DNA of 64,000 bases from Rosellinia necatrix (Eukaryota; Ascomycota; Sordariomycetes; Xylariales; Xylariaceae): assembly GCA_021209875.1 (NCBI GenBank), contig JAGYVD010000002.1:3472001-3536000 (forward strand). Direction: 5' to 3'. The notes beneath the pieces were generated by a model, which searched no databases, was not told the DNA's origin, and saw only the letters and a program-made list of their open reading frames with translations. Within the stretch, counting starts at the first letter, position 1; every line of letters starts with the position of its first letter. The position numbers were made by a program, and so were the translations under genes. Below are positions 1 to 14,200 of this stretch, piece by piece.

Positions 1-3000
1 AATAATCTGTTTTTATATAAACTAAAAGTTAATTATTATTTAATATTAAATTAAAATTTAAAATTATTAAAATATAGTTTTTATATAAAATATTATTTAA
101 AAAGCTAAAACATATTAATAATATATTTATAACAATTTAATAAAAAATTTATAAAACTTACGCTAGCTTTTTAAAATGCTTTTATATTTTTATATATAAA
201 AACAACAAGTTTTTATATTTATATATTAATTATAAAAACTAAATATTTTACTTTAAAAACTGCTATTTATTACTATTAATTAAAAAATATTAGCTTATAT
301 AATATAAGCTAAAATGTTTAAAAAATTAATATTAAATAAATATTTTATTATATTAATATTATAAAAAAATAAAAATTAACTGTTTTTTAACCTAGTATAA
401 AGGTTATTAGTTTAAAATATTTTTTTAAATTAATTAAAAAGCCAGCTATTTTTAAAAATATATTAACAATATATTATAAAAATATTTAAATATTTTTATA
501 TAGCTTATATTAATAATGTTATAATTAAATTAAATAATAAACTAAAATATTAAGATAATATTAATAAAATGCTATAATGCTTTAAAAAACAGGACTACAG
601 GCCGACTTAGAAAAATGTAAATTTTATATAAAAAACCAAGTTTTTTAAATTTATTATTAGAACTAAAGCAATAAAAGTTAACTTTAATAAAATTAAAATT
701 ATTTTTGCTAAAAACGCTTAAAAACAAAACGTTATTAAAAAAAACGTTTATTTTTAAACTTTATAAGTTTTATAAAAGTTTATTTAAAAATATAATTAAA
801 AAATAAAACTATTAAATAATTTAATTTATATAAAAGCTAATTTAATTTAATTAAAAGTTTATTAAAATATATTTAAAATATTAAAAACAGGTGGATTAAT
901 ATATTAATATTAAAACATTTTAATTATAAAAATAAAATATAAATTAAAATAAACGTGTTTAATAAAATAATAATTAATATATTATTACAATAAAAATAAT
1001 AAATAATTTATAGCAGCTAGTTATATTTTATTTAAAAATTTTCTATAATATAAAATTAAATTATAATATTTATAATAAAAAATATTAGCTGTTATTAAAA
1101 ATTATTATATTAAAAATAAAATTAATAAGCTTGTAATAATTACAGCTGTTTTTAATTATTATAAATTATATTATATTAAAATATTTTAGCATAAAAAGTT
1201 TTTAAATTTAAAACAAGTTAAATAAACTAAGCTGATTATATATTATAACTTTAATATTATATATTATTTAAAATTAAAAATATAATAATAGATATTTTTT
1301 AAATAAACAGAAGCTTTAAAAATATAAAAACAACAAAAAATAAATAAAAATTATAATTTTTTTAAGCCGGCAATTTTAAAATAAAAAAAATATATATAAA
1401 ATATATATTATAAAAATATAATATTTATATTATTATTAAAAATAATATTTATAAACATAATATTAAAAGCAAATTAATATAATATTAGTTTAAACAAATA
1501 TTAAAAAAAGGTTAAGCTAATAAAAACTTTAATTAATTAATATTAAAAACCTGTGGTTATATAAAAAAACTAGTTATTTTTAAATTAAATAATTTATAGA
1601 TTTAAATAATTAAAAAGTTTATATAAAACTAGCAATAATATATTTAAATTAAAAAAAATAAAACGTTAAATATTTTAATATTATTAATAATTAAAAGTAT
1701 ATTATAAAATTAATTAATATATAATAAACTATTTTTATTATTTTATAAAAGTTTTTATAATAAAATATTAAAAAATTAATTTTATTATTAATATTAAAAT
1801 ATATTTAATAATATATAATAATTAATTTTAAAAACTTTTTAAAAATAAATATTAAAATAATATAATTTTTATATAATTAATAAACTATTAAAATTAATAT
1901 AAATAATTATATATAAAAATCTATAGTAGCAAAAATATTATAAAAATATATTATAAAAGTTTTATAATATTTATAAATAATTAACAATAATAATTAATAA
2001 AAAAAAAAATATATTACTGATTTTATAAATAAGCTATTAAAAATATATTATATAAAATTTGATTTTTACAGCAAAACAGTACTAATTAATAAAATAAATA
2101 AAAATAATATATTAATAAATAAATTAAAAGCTGTAATTATATATTAATTATTTTTAAAAAAATAATTAAAAATACTACTAGTTTTAAACACAGTTTAAAC
2201 ATTTTTATTTTATAAAGCTTTAAAAAGCTATTTTTAAAAAAGTGCTAATAAAAAGCTAATAAATATAACATTTAATTAAAAGTTTAAATAAAAATAAAAT
2301 ATTTATCAAAAACCTAATTAAAAAAAACTGTTTTAATAAAAATATAAATATTTGTAAAAAAGTTTATAATTATATCAAAAAATAAAAATATAAGTATAAA
2401 AACATAAAAATAAATAATTATATAAATTAATAAATATTAATAAAACTTAAATTTTATAATAAAAATTATATATTTATATTATAAAAAAAAATAAACTAAT
2501 TCTTTTAGCAATAAATTAAACTATTTTATAATATAACAAGTTTATAAAATTATTAATATTTAAATTAATTGTTTTAATATATTTAAGCTAAAATTGCGAG
2601 CAATATAATAAAAAGCTATTAATTTTATATTAAACGATTATAAGAATATATAAACGATCTGCTGCTTAAACAGAAAATATTTTAACTAAAAAAAAAAATA
2701 GTTAATAAAACGCTTAAAAAAAAAAAAAAAATCTTGCTGTAAAAAATTTAAAAAAAAGAATTGTTTTATAAAATATTATAAACAGGCTAAAAATATAATA
2801 ATAATTAATATTTAATAGCTGGTTTAAAAAACGTTTTAATTAAACTAAAAAAATATTATAAAAAATATTTAAAAAAAGCAGAGCTGCTAAAATAATTATA
2901 AAAATAAATTAAAACAGCTAAAAAATATATTTATTAAAACATATAATAATAATAAAATATTATAAAATAAAATATAGCTAAAGTTATAAATATAGCGCAA

Positions 3001-3420
3001 ATAATATAATAAATAATTTAATTAAAAAGTAAACTAAATAAAAATTAATTAATTAATATAATAAATAAAAACTAAAAATTAAAAACTTTTAAATTTTAAC
3101 TATTTATATATGCTAAAAGTATTTTTTTGCTATTTAAAAGTATTAATTTAAAAGTTGCTAGTTTAAGCTTTAAACATAGCATAAATAATTTAAAAATTAG
3201 GTTAGTATATTTTTAACTTTATACGCGCCTAAAAACTTAAGCTAAATTTTTTTATAAAAAAAAGATTATTATAGCTTATAGCTATAAAAACGATTTTTAA
3301 TTAGCCGGCTAGCTAACCGGCCAGCCGATCTTTAATTAGCCACCGGGCTAAGCAAATATAAGTATAAAATAATAAATATAATAAATAAGCTAGTTATATA
3401 ATAAATAACTAGTTATATAT

Positions 3421-3535
3421 ATAAATAAAAATTCTGGCCGTCGGCCTTATATATAGTTTTTTTTTTTAATATATAGGTATAGTTAGGCATTGCTCCAACT
3501 GCCGCTATTGCAGCTATTACACTATATATAAAATT
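3421..3535 (+). repeat. Dispersed repeat copy A (decayed)
   Basis: The segment carries GGCCGTCGGCCT, a T-rich run, then ATAGGTATAGTTAGGCATTG and CAACTGCCGCTATTGCAGC. The same order of motifs occurs at 61,141-61,259, and its last part also at 19,761-19,815. Compared with those copies this one has several C-to-T changes (GCAGCTATTACA here, GCAGCCATCACA at 19.8 kb). It is probably the terminal part of an LTR; the element is not identified. Confidence 0.75.
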
Positions 3536-5594
3536 ATTAAATAATATTTTATATAAGCTGTTATAAAAAAAATTACTGCGTTTAATTTATATATTAAACT
3601 TAGTTTATATATTATATATATAAAAATATTTATAATTACAACTATATATAATTATAATTTAAATAATTATATATAAATTATTATAAAAATTAGAAAATTT
3701 TATATTTAAATAAAAATATTATTTTTATATATTTTAGTTTAAAAATCTTATGTATATTATAATATTTTTTTAATTTATATATAAAACTACAGCGGTGTTT
3801 AAAATATATATGTTTTTTATTTAAAGCTTAATTAAGTTTATTAGTATAAAATTATTATAAAATATTATTATAATTTATTTTTAATTAATTTTAAAAAACT
3901 AGCTTGTTATTAATTAAATTATAAAAAATAATTTATATGTTTTAACAGCTTTAAAATTTAAGTTTAAACTTTTAGACAAGTTAAACTTAATTTAATTTTA
4001 AATTTAAAACAGATGTGCTAAAAAAAAAACCTTTTATTTTCAAAGCGCTATAAATAAAAATATAATTTATATAGAGCCATTTTTTTTTAATAAAACAAAA
4101 AAATGCCTGCAATATTAGCTCTGGCTTATTTTTTTAAAAAAAATCATAAGTTTTATTTAATATAAATATAAATCGGTGGCATGCTAAAAATTATAATATT
4201 ATATATATCGCTAAAAACTTCGGTTCATATAATTATTAAAAATAAAGCTTTAGCTTATATATTTTTTGCTATATTATTAGTTTTAAAACATAAAAATATT
4301 ATTGTAAATATAATATTGTTACAGCTTTTAACTGTTTTTTTAAGATAAAAATGTTTTAATCTGTTACTGTTTCTCATGTTTTAATTAAATAAATTTAAAG
4401 TTATTTAAAGCTTAATATGCTTTCAAGTTAAGGTTATAAAAAAAAAGTTAGGTGATGGAGCCCTAACCCTAGTAGAACCTAATTATAAAATATTCGTTAA
4501 TATAGCTGTTTTATTTTAATTTTATTGGCCAGCTTTATTTTAAATAATTAATTTATAGCTTTCTTAGTTTTAATATTATTTTTAATTAGCTATAGCTTTA
4601 AATTTTATTGGTAAAAGTTTAATATTACTAGTTTTAAAAGTTTATAAACTTTTAAGCTTATTTAAATAATTTTAAAAGTAAACTAAAACATATTTATATT
4701 ATTTTATATTTTTATATAAAATATTAATTAAAACGTTTATTTATTTTTAATGTTTTAAAAATAATTAATAGTTTTTAGTTTAAACTAAATTATTTTAAAT
4801 CCAGTATATTTTTAAATAAAAATTATATAATTTAAAATATTCTGCTAATGTTTTTTAAAATTAATTATATTTAAGCTTAATATATATAATATAATATAAT
4901 AGCATAATATTATTATAAAATTAAACAAATTAAATAAATAATTAAATAAAAATTTTAATATATATATAATATATTTTAATAATTATTTTTATATGTAAAT
5001 ATTATTAAGTATTGTTTTTAATTTATTAACTCATAATTTTAAAGCTAAAAAAAATAAAACGACATAAACTATATATATAAAAAAAATAAATTAATAAAGC
5101 TATGTTTTAAAAATTCCAAATTTTAATTATAATATATATATTTATAATTGTTTAATAAACATATTTATTAACGTTTTTTTTAATAATAAATAAAAATAAA
5201 TAATTTATGAAGTTTATAAATTTAAATAAATTTAAATTATTAAACATGTTTAAATATAGAATTTTAATAATAATAACTTTTAAAATATTAAAATAAACTG
5301 TTAAGTATTTTTTAATCACTATTTATTTATAAGCTTTAATCCAATATATAATTTATATAAAAAAGATAATTGTTAAAATAATGGTTTATTTATATTAATT
5401 GTTTAGTTATAGCTAGATTAAAACACGCGCGTTTGAATTTTTAACTATAAATAAAATCTTTTAACGTTGAAAAATTTAAAAAATAATATTAGTTTAGTTT
5501 AATCATAAAATCTATTAGTAGTATAAATATGTTACTTTAAAAAAATCCATATAAAAATAAAAAAAGAAATGCTTTTATAATTGTTTTATTAAAT

Positions 5595-5760
5595 AAAAAA
5601 GTCTAGGAAAACTAGATTTAGCTTTTGCAAAAGTAGCAGTAGGTTATTTGTTGCCAGCCATAGCTTATACAACCTATTTTTAGCTTATCCAATCTCATAA
5701 TACACAAGCTAGTGGCTCAATTAATATGGGCCCCTTTGAGGACTCTTTTACTATTTTTTA
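5595..5760 (-). repeat. Islet repeat, family 'GATTAGATAAG', inverted copy
   Basis: Read on the minus strand, this islet follows the same order as 47,852-48,057: AGAGTCC, GGGGCCCATAT, GAGCCA, GTGTATTA, a decayed GATTAGATAAG core, a GCTATGGCTGGCAACA block and a CTAGA/TCTAG dyad. Differences are mostly C-to-T or G-to-A. It is a short repeat of about 160 bp, possibly a solo LTR. Confidence 0.7.
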
Positions 5761-6419
5761 AAAAACTATTAATATATATATTTTAATGTTTATTTTAGTA
5801 AAAAGAATAAGAAAAATAAAAAAAGTTTATATAAAGTTTATAAGTAATTTTATATTAATAAGTTTATTAAAATTAAGCTGCATAAAATTGTTTTTTTATA
5901 ATTAGATTTTAAAAAAGCCTGGCGATTTTTTATATTAATTATAATAAAATTTTATATTAAACTATTAATTATTTTATAAAAGCATTTATAAGTTTTATTA
6001 TAAAAATACTTTAAAAGTTTAAAATTTTAATTTATAAATAAAATTTTTAAATAAAATTAAATAATAAGTTTTTATAGTTTAAATTTTAATATTAAGTTTC
6101 ATTATTAAATATAATATATTAACTTTTAAAAATAATATAAATATCTTTAGTTTTAAATATATTATTAAAGTTTTCTTAATAAAATATACTAATAATTTAA
6201 AAATTTTATATAATAAAATAACGTTTAAAAATATTAAATTTTTAGCATGTTTATAAAAACTGCTAGTAAAAAAGTTGCTATTATAATGTTAATATTATTT
6301 TATATTAAAAATATTTAAAAAACAGTGTTAATATTTTAAAATAAAATAATTTATAAATTTTATATTAATTATAAACAAAAATTAAAGCCCAAGGAATAAA
6401 TAATATATTAAATAAAAAA

Positions 6420-6793
6420 TCTATAAATAAAAAAATAAAAGAAAATAGAAAGAATTAGCCTACTAAAATTCTAGCTAAGTGCAAGTGTGTAAAGTAGGTC
6501 TAGTCGATACCTTACAGCTGGTCTATGCGCTCTAGTTAGCGACAGGTGTACAGATACTGGTCCGTGCCACTGGTAGGCATCAGATAGTTGGAGAGAGATG
6601 AGGAATCCATTTATCTATCTACCTCTCAGACTAACTAGTATACAGTGATTCTCAGAAGCCTTCCGAAAGGAAGGCTTCACCAAGGATAGCTTCCAAAAGG
6701 AGGGCTTCCCGAAGGAAGGTTTCCCGAAGGAAAGGTTCCGCCAGGATGGCTTCACAGCCACATGCCTAATTAGCCTACCAGTTATCCGGGACT
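6420..6793 (+). repeat. Dispersed repeat copy, RIP-mutated partner of 47,310-47,493
   Basis: Begins in CTATAAATAAAA, continues through GAATTAGCCTACTAAAATTC and a CTGGTCCGTGCCA block, and ends at CCAGTTATCCGGGACT. The copy at 47,310-47,493 has the same order with more C and G, so the pair shows the mutation spectrum directly. This copy is longer because about 190 bp, including the tandem repeat at 6,655-6,756, lie between the shared CCGTGCCA and CCAGTTATC parts. Confidence 0.85.
6655..6756 (+). repeat. Short tandem repeat, GGCTTCCCGAAGGAA-type units
   Basis: About five imperfect units of 15-22 bp, each built from a near-palindrome (GCTTCC, CGAAGG or AAAAGG, GGAAGGC). The units drift in sequence (CCAAGGAT, CCAGGATG spacers). 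GC-normal inside strongly AT-rich DNA. No function can be assigned. Confidence 0.8.
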
Positions 6794-8959
6794 TTGATAA
6801 AATAATTTTATAATATTATAACTTAAAAAATGGTATTTTGTGTTGAGTAAATAAAGCTAAAAAATATAACTAAGAGCTTAAAAGTTTAATTTTATTAACA
6901 TAAATAAAATAAATTATATATTTAAATTATAATTTATTATAATCTAAAACTAGATATAAACTATATAAATTAAAAATAGCTCGTTTTATTAAAGCTGTTA
7001 AAAAACTATGAATAATAATTGCATTAAGTAAAAATAATATAATTATGTTTATAAAGTATTTAAGGATTAAAAATATAATAAATTCTATATTATTAAATAT
7101 AGCTGCTATAAATTATATAAATATTATTTTATTTATTCTTTATTATATTTTTTCATATAAATTTTAAATATATTAATAAATTTAAACTAATATAAAATAG
7201 TATGAAGAGAATAAATATGTTATAAAAATAAAAAATTAATAAAACTAAATTTATTATAAAACATAATAGAATATATAATAAAAATAATAATAAAGAAAAA
7301 ATAAATAAAAAATTTAAAAGAATTATTAAAATATTATATAATATAATAAAATAATAAACAAGCAAAATATTTTAAAATGTTTTTCAAATAATAACAACGT
7401 TATAATATTTTTTAACTGTTAGTATTTTCTTTTAGTATAAATAGTTTAATTTGTTTTTCATATTAAAAAATAAAGTTAGGGCATGTTTTATATAATATAA
7501 TTAAATAAATATTTAAAGGTATATATAATAATAAATATTTTATAAATTTAAAAAAATAATAAAAATTTAAAAAGTTTTTAATTTATTATAAGTTTTAATA
7601 AATTAAAAAATATATTAAACATTATTTAAATCATGACCCCAATTATATAAATTAATTTAAAGTTATAAAAGGTTTAAATTAATATGTTTTAAAAATATAT
7701 GATTTATATAAACAATAATAATTAATTTTATATTAACGCTGTTTTTAATAAATATAGAAAATATTTTATAATAATTAATAAATATAAAATATTATAATAT
7801 ATATGATTATATAATAATTATATTATATTATATATTGAACTAAAGCCTGTGTATTTTTAAAAATAAAAATATATTATTAAAAGCTAAGCTGATATATTTT
7901 TAAAATAATTGCTAATTAATAATTAAAACATTTTTAAAGTATTATTTTCAACTATATTAAAAGTTTAGGTTTACTTGTTAAAAAAACCTATAAAAAGCTT
8001 TAAGCATGAAAGGATTAATAATTATAGCTTATTATTTTTAAATAAGAAATTATTAAGAAAAACCTAAATCATTAAATTAATAATATATTATTATAATTAT
8101 AAAAGCGTTAAATTTAATTAAGTTAATTTATATTTAATATTATAATAAAACTTTGATTTTATATAATTATAAACAATATAGTTTCTTTTATATAAATAAT
8201 TATTTAAATTTAAAGTCTTAAAACTTTTAAACTTTATTATTAATTAGTTTAATTAATTAAATAAAAATAAATAAAAACGTAAAAAATTATTTTGCCTGAA
8301 ATATTAAAATAATAACAAATTTTATCATAATATAAACTAAAAGCATTGTAATAAGAAATATTATATATTATTATTCATTTTAGCAAAAAATATTATTATA
8401 TTTATATAACAAATATTATTTATTTAAAAACTTTTTAAAAGATTATTTTTAATAATATAAAAATTTTAAATAATAAAAGAGAAATTAACAATTTAGCTTA
8501 TAAATTCAACTTTTAAACCATTATAAAATTTATTTAATAATATTAATAATTTATTAAAAAATATATATAATTAAAATGATTTTTAAATAAACTCAGCCAA
8601 GGTTTAAGATACTAGAAGCTAATTAATATAAATATTTAAATAATAATAATAAAAGTATATATAAAATTAAATAAAGTTTTAAATATTACGTTAATAAAAG
8701 CAACAATATTTGATTATTTAATTAAATAATAAAAGTAAAAATATAAACATAACTAATAATATTTGAAAAATTGCCTATATTATTTAAAAGAAATAAATAA
8801 ATAATTATTAAAAGAAAAGAGCTATTATTTTAAAATAAAAAACATTTAAGAGCAAAAACAGCTCTGTAAAACAATCTAACATATTATTAAAAACAGTAAC
8901 TGTTTTTTTATCAGCCGACATTTTAATAAAATTTTTGAAAAAGCTTGTATTCATTAAAC

Positions 8960-9128
8960 TAACATCTTATATATTATTAGATTAAATAGGTTGCACAAGC
9001 TACGGCTAGTAATAAGTGGCTTATAGCCACTTCCGCAGAAGTTAAATCTAAACTTACTAGATTTTTTTATCCAGCAAAAAAATTAATAATGGCATTTTTT
9101 TTCCTACCTTTGTACTAATCTTCTTATA
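8960..9128 (+). repeat. Islet repeat, family 'GATTAGATAAG', direct copy
   Basis: Shares order with 47,900-48,057: TATTATTAGATTAAATAGGT, TGCACAAGCTACGGCT, GTGGCTTATAGCCACTTC (a hairpin), GCAGAAGTTAAATCTA, and the end TACTAATCTTCTTATAA. Base changes relative to the 48-kb copy are mostly C-to-T and G-to-A. Likely a solo LTR or other short non-coding repeat. Confidence 0.75.
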
Positions 9129-10017
9129 ATAATTATTTTTAAACATTATTATATAAAATAGAAATCAATAAAACACGTTTTAAATGAATATAATAATCAG
9201 CGTTATAAACGGTTTATTATGTTTAATTATTTATAAAGCGTTTTTTTAAAAATTAAAGCTTTTTAAATTTTATAAAACTCTTTATTATTTATAAGTTATA
9301 GTTTTAAATACAACATTGTTTAATGTTTATATAATATAAATATAAATAAAAACAATATAAAATTTTTAAACTATTAAAGATTAAATATAATAAAACATTA
9401 TTATAAAACGTTGTTAATTAAAATATTAGAAGCTAATAAACTTTTATATTTAATATAAACTTAAACTTTTTTATATTATAAAAGTTAATACAACATTAAA
9501 CTTTAGTTATCTTTATTATATTAATTTAAAGAATTAATAAACAGCTAACCTTTAATTATATGTGTTGTTTTGTTTTAAAACGGATTTAATATTGCATGCA
9601 AAACAAATTTGTTTTTATTAATAAATATATGAATATATAAATAATAAACGCTAAATTTAATATAAAGTCGCCTTTAATAGTCATAAAATTAGCCATAGTA
9701 TATTGAATTAATTAAAGCGTAAATCTTTAATAAATTTGTTTCAAATTTTTAAATATATATATATATATATTATTATATATTAGATGTACTATAAAATATA
9801 ACATAATTTAACTATTTAAAAATATTTTTTATTTAACGTTTAAACTATAGCATATTAAATATAAGTTTAATTTATAGCTAATTTAATTATTATTAACAGC
9901 TTTTAATATTAAAACATTTAAAAAAAAGCTGTTATAAAATAAATTTGTATTTTTTTTGTTATAATTTTTATTATTACTATTATTATTTATATTATTATTA
10001 TTGTTATTATTATTATT

Positions 10018-10235
10018 CATACAGACAGGTAGGGGGTGTCCAGAGGACCCACCCTAGGATAGGCTAGGCCGGCTAGGCTAGGCCCGCAGGGCCTAGCCGA
10101 CCTGCAATAGATTAGATAAGGGTAGCCCACTGGCTATTTCTAGCCAGCCTTCGGCTGGCGGGCATAGCCAGTCCTTCCTTCTACCTGTAATTCGCTATTT
10201 TCACTAGATCACCATACAGGACCCCAATATATCCT
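10018..10235 (+). repeat. GC-rich islet with multiple dyads
   Basis: About 215 bp of GC-normal sequence in AT-rich DNA. It contains GGCTAGGC/GCCTAGCC dyads, an AGATTAGATAAGGGTAGCCC core like the islets at 47.9, 48.7 and 49.0 kb, a strong hairpin around GCCAGCCTTCGGCTGGC, and the end block TCCTTCCTTCTACCTG. It belongs to the same structural class as those islets although the hairpin sequences differ. No target duplication was recognised. Confidence 0.6.
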
Positions 10236-11023
10236 TGTTAATTATTATTAAAAACTTTTGCTATAGCAGTATTTATCACATATTTTTCCTTTATATTTTA
10301 ATTTTAGATTTTATTTATGGTTTTATATAATAAAGCTTTATAATTAAAATTAAATTTATTATAAATTTATACAAGATTGTTATTTTTAGTATTTTAAATT
10401 GTTTCATAAACATTTAATCTTATATAATTATAATAAAGCGCTGTTTAAGCTTATATAAATATATTTTCTTATTTTTAATTTTTATATTGTTTAAATTAAT
10501 TTAATAGTAAATTAGTATTAAATTTATTACGTGTTAATTTTAATAATTTATATTAAAATATTTATTTTAACGTTTTTTAAGCTTTTATATAATATATATA
10601 TTTAAAAGTTTATATGTTAATATTATTTATTTAAAAACGTTTATATTTTAAGTAAATTGATCTTAAATTTGTTTTAAATTATAATTATTAATTTTTATAA
10701 TATAAAATTTATAATAAATATAATAAACTTAATATTTAATTATTATAACAAGTTTTTAATTTATAATAAATTAATATTAAATTTAAAAAAGTTTAATAAA
10801 AACTTATTTTTATCATATGATTTTAATAATAACAGCTTAAAAAGCTTGTAATAAAATAGCACGTCTTTATTTAAAATTCAAAATATTATTATTTGTGAAA
10901 AACTAAGCGTTAATATATTATTAACATTTTAAATTTAAAGTAAATTTATATTAAATTATTATATTTATTAAAAGAAAAGTTATAAAAATTAAAAAAAAGC
11001 TTTTATTTATAAACCTAGCTATC

Positions 11024-11225
11024 TGATACACGCGCGTAGAGGGAGCGCTTATATAAGCCCCTCGCTTGGGGTGCTGTGGCCCGTGGCTACAGGCGTAACT
11101 TAATTAGGCTTAGCCTTATATATATAAGCTTTAGCTTATATTTAAATAAAACTTTAGCTTAGTTTAAATTTGCTAGTTTTTTATTTTTATAATATATATT
11201 TTATATTTTTATAATATATTTTTAA
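11024..11225 (+). repeat. 5' LTR of the 11-18 kb element
   Basis: The first ~105 bp are GC-normal (TGATACACGCGCG, a GCGCTTATATAAGCCCC promoter-like palindrome with a TATA box, GGCCCGTGGCTACAGGC), while the second half is fully decayed. The same LTR family is found at 18,148-18,350, about 19,125-19,290 and, inverted and undecayed, at 58,049-58,251. Confidence 0.85.
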
Positions 11226-14200
11226 AATTAATATTTTTATAACGTTTTTTATAAAAATTAAACTAAATTATTAAACTTTATTTTTTAAAAATAAAACTAT
11301 TTTTAACTGTTTTTATAAACGTAAAATATATGCTTGCTATTAAAAATATATTTTGTTTAAACAAGCTTAACAGAAGTTTTTTTATATTTAATATATTTAT
11401 TAAAACTAAATATTATTTTTATTAGCGATCTGTTTTAAAAATTAAAAATTGTTTAAATAATATAGCTAGTTAAAAACGTTAGAAAAAATTTTATAAATAC
11501 ATAGTAAAATAAATAATAAGCTTAATATATATTTTTATATTTTAGCTAGCAATAAAATAAACGTTATAAATATTTAAACTAGCTGTTTAATATAAATTAT
11601 TTATTTTATTTATTTTTTATATTATAATTTATTTTATTAATTTATTAAGCTTGTTAATAATTATAAAAAAAAATTATTTATATATTTAAAATAATGCTTT
11701 AAAATTAAAATAACTAAATAATAAATTAATAAAAAAATAATTAAATATTTAAAACTTAAAATAAAGCTGTTAGCTAAACTTAAAACTAAAAATAATAACT
11801 GTTTAAAATAATAAATTAAAAAAAACTTTAAAAAGCTTTTATTAAAAAAAAATGTTAATATTTTTAAAAATAAGTTTAAACTAATATATTATTACTTATT
11901 TTTTATTTAAAATAATAAATAAATAAAAGCTTTAAAAAATATAAGCTATTATATTAAATATATTTAAAATAATAAAATAACGCTTAAACTTAAAAAACAG
12001 AACTATGCTGTAATTTATTATAAAAAAAAAAACGCAACAAAAAAAAAAATAACTTATATAAAAAAAAGCTTATATTAATAAATAATTAAATAATAAGCTA
12101 AAAACAGTAAAGCAGCATATTATTAAATTAACTGTTATTTACGCTGCTTAAGAACTTTAAAAGTTTTTAAAAAATACAGCAATAAAAATATTTGCTAATT
12201 TAAACTTATTTAATTATTTATTAAATTTTGATTATAATATAAATAAAATAAATAAATAAAAAAATATAAACAAAAAGTTTTAATTAATTAAATATTTAAT
12301 TTATAAATATTTACAGCAAAAATATTAAGTTAAAAAAAAAGAAATCAGCATATTTAATTTATTATATAATAATTTTAACGATTTTAATATAATAACAGAA
12401 AAAAAATATTATTTTTATTAATATATATTTTTTATAAACTATTTATTTTGTTTTTAAAAAATAAAAAATATAATATAAAATAAAATAATAAATTTTGTTT
12501 TTATTTTAAATATTTTTATAAAACCAGCAGTTTTATAATAAAACAATAAACTAAACTTTATTATATATATAAAGCTATATTATCAAAATAAAAGCTAAAT
12601 AATTAAAATAATATAACAACGTTTTATAATAAATGCTAATATAACTATTTATAAATTTAAAACTAATTATTTAATATTTTATAATATATATTAAAACTTA
12701 TATGTTTTATTTTAATATATATAAAATAATTAAAATATATATATATTATAAATATTTTATATATTAATAATAACAACTAGCGTAAAATAATAGCGTAAAT
12801 TTATAACAGTATAAAATTAAAAATTAAACAGTTTTTAAAACTATTTTTTAAAATTAGCAAATAAAAAATATATATTTAAAATTAAAAAGTTAGAAAAGAT
12901 TTATAAAACTTAACTAAAAAATAATTAATAAATAAAAAATATAGCATATTTTATATAATTAATAACTTTTAATATTTAAAAATATATATATTAATTTAAG
13001 TTTTTTTAAAAATAATCGCTATTTTAAAAACTTATTAAAAAATTGTTTATATAATTAATTAAAAACTAGTACTAAAGAAATAATAGCAGAAACTAATAAC
13101 GTTATAACAGCAGTAAATATAACTATAATAATTAATACAATTAAAACTAATAAAATAACCGATTATTTAGCTTTTTAAAAAAACGCAGAGATTATAAAAA
13201 CTATAACTTTAATAAAAGCAATTAACGGTTAAAAAATAACAATTAATGTAGCAGAAATAATTATAATAACAGAAATTATACTGATAATTAAAATAATTAA
13301 GTTTATTTTTTAAAAAGCTAATAAAAATGAATTAGATTATTATTTATTAAAAATAAAAAAGAATAATATATTTAAAATGTTGCACTAGTTAGTAGTAGAC
13401 CTGACGTGTTATTAATATTATAAAGAATTTATTATTAGTAATAAAAAATTTAATATTTATATAAATGCAAACTTAACATCCGTTTTAAACAATTAAATAT
13501 ACTGTTTTTATTTAATTTAAAAAACATATATATAAATATTATATTATATTAATGCTATTCTGTAATTTATTTTTTAAATATTTATAACACTATAAGCAAG
13601 CTAAAAAAAGTATAGTAAAAAACGTAACAGCATGTTTTAAACAAAAAATTAAACAAATAAAAACCGCTAATTATTTATAAAGTATTAAAAAAATAAAACA
13701 TATTAAAAAAGCTTTTATATATAATATAAAAAAAAACAGAAAATATGCACGTTATACCTGGTTATAATTTAAAACATAAAACTTTAAAATAAACAATAAA
13801 ATAAAAATATATGTTAACTTAGGCATAAATATAATATATATTAACAGAGCTTTTTAAATATTTTAAAACATATAATAAAAAACAACGCAGATTTTTTAAA
13901 ATATTAAACTAAAGCTAATTAAGCTTAAAATAAACTAAGTTTTTATTTATTTATAAAAAACTAATAATAAAAAAACTAATAAAATAAAAATTTTATAAAA
14001 AAGCTAAATAATAAAAAACTAAAACTTAATTTATTTTTAAAAATAATTTTTTTTTATATTAAATAATTATAAACTATAAAATTAATATAATTTATTTTTT
14101 AATTTTAAACAAGTTTTAATTAAAATTTAATATTTAAGTTTAAAAATATAAATATATAAAAAAATAATAAACAAAAAAAATAAACTTTAAAGCAAAAAAA

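Noticed and set aside
4461..4470. CCCTAACCCT, resembling the telomere repeat
   Set aside because: Less than two units and no array; not evidence of a telomere.
6655..6756. Tandem units considered as a CRISPR array
   Set aside because: Units are contiguous and degenerate with no unique spacers, and the DNA is eukaryotic.
7153..7365. A 70-codon hydrophobic minus-strand frame
   Set aside because: Leu/Ile/Phe/Tyr-only translation of AT-rich decayed DNA; chance.
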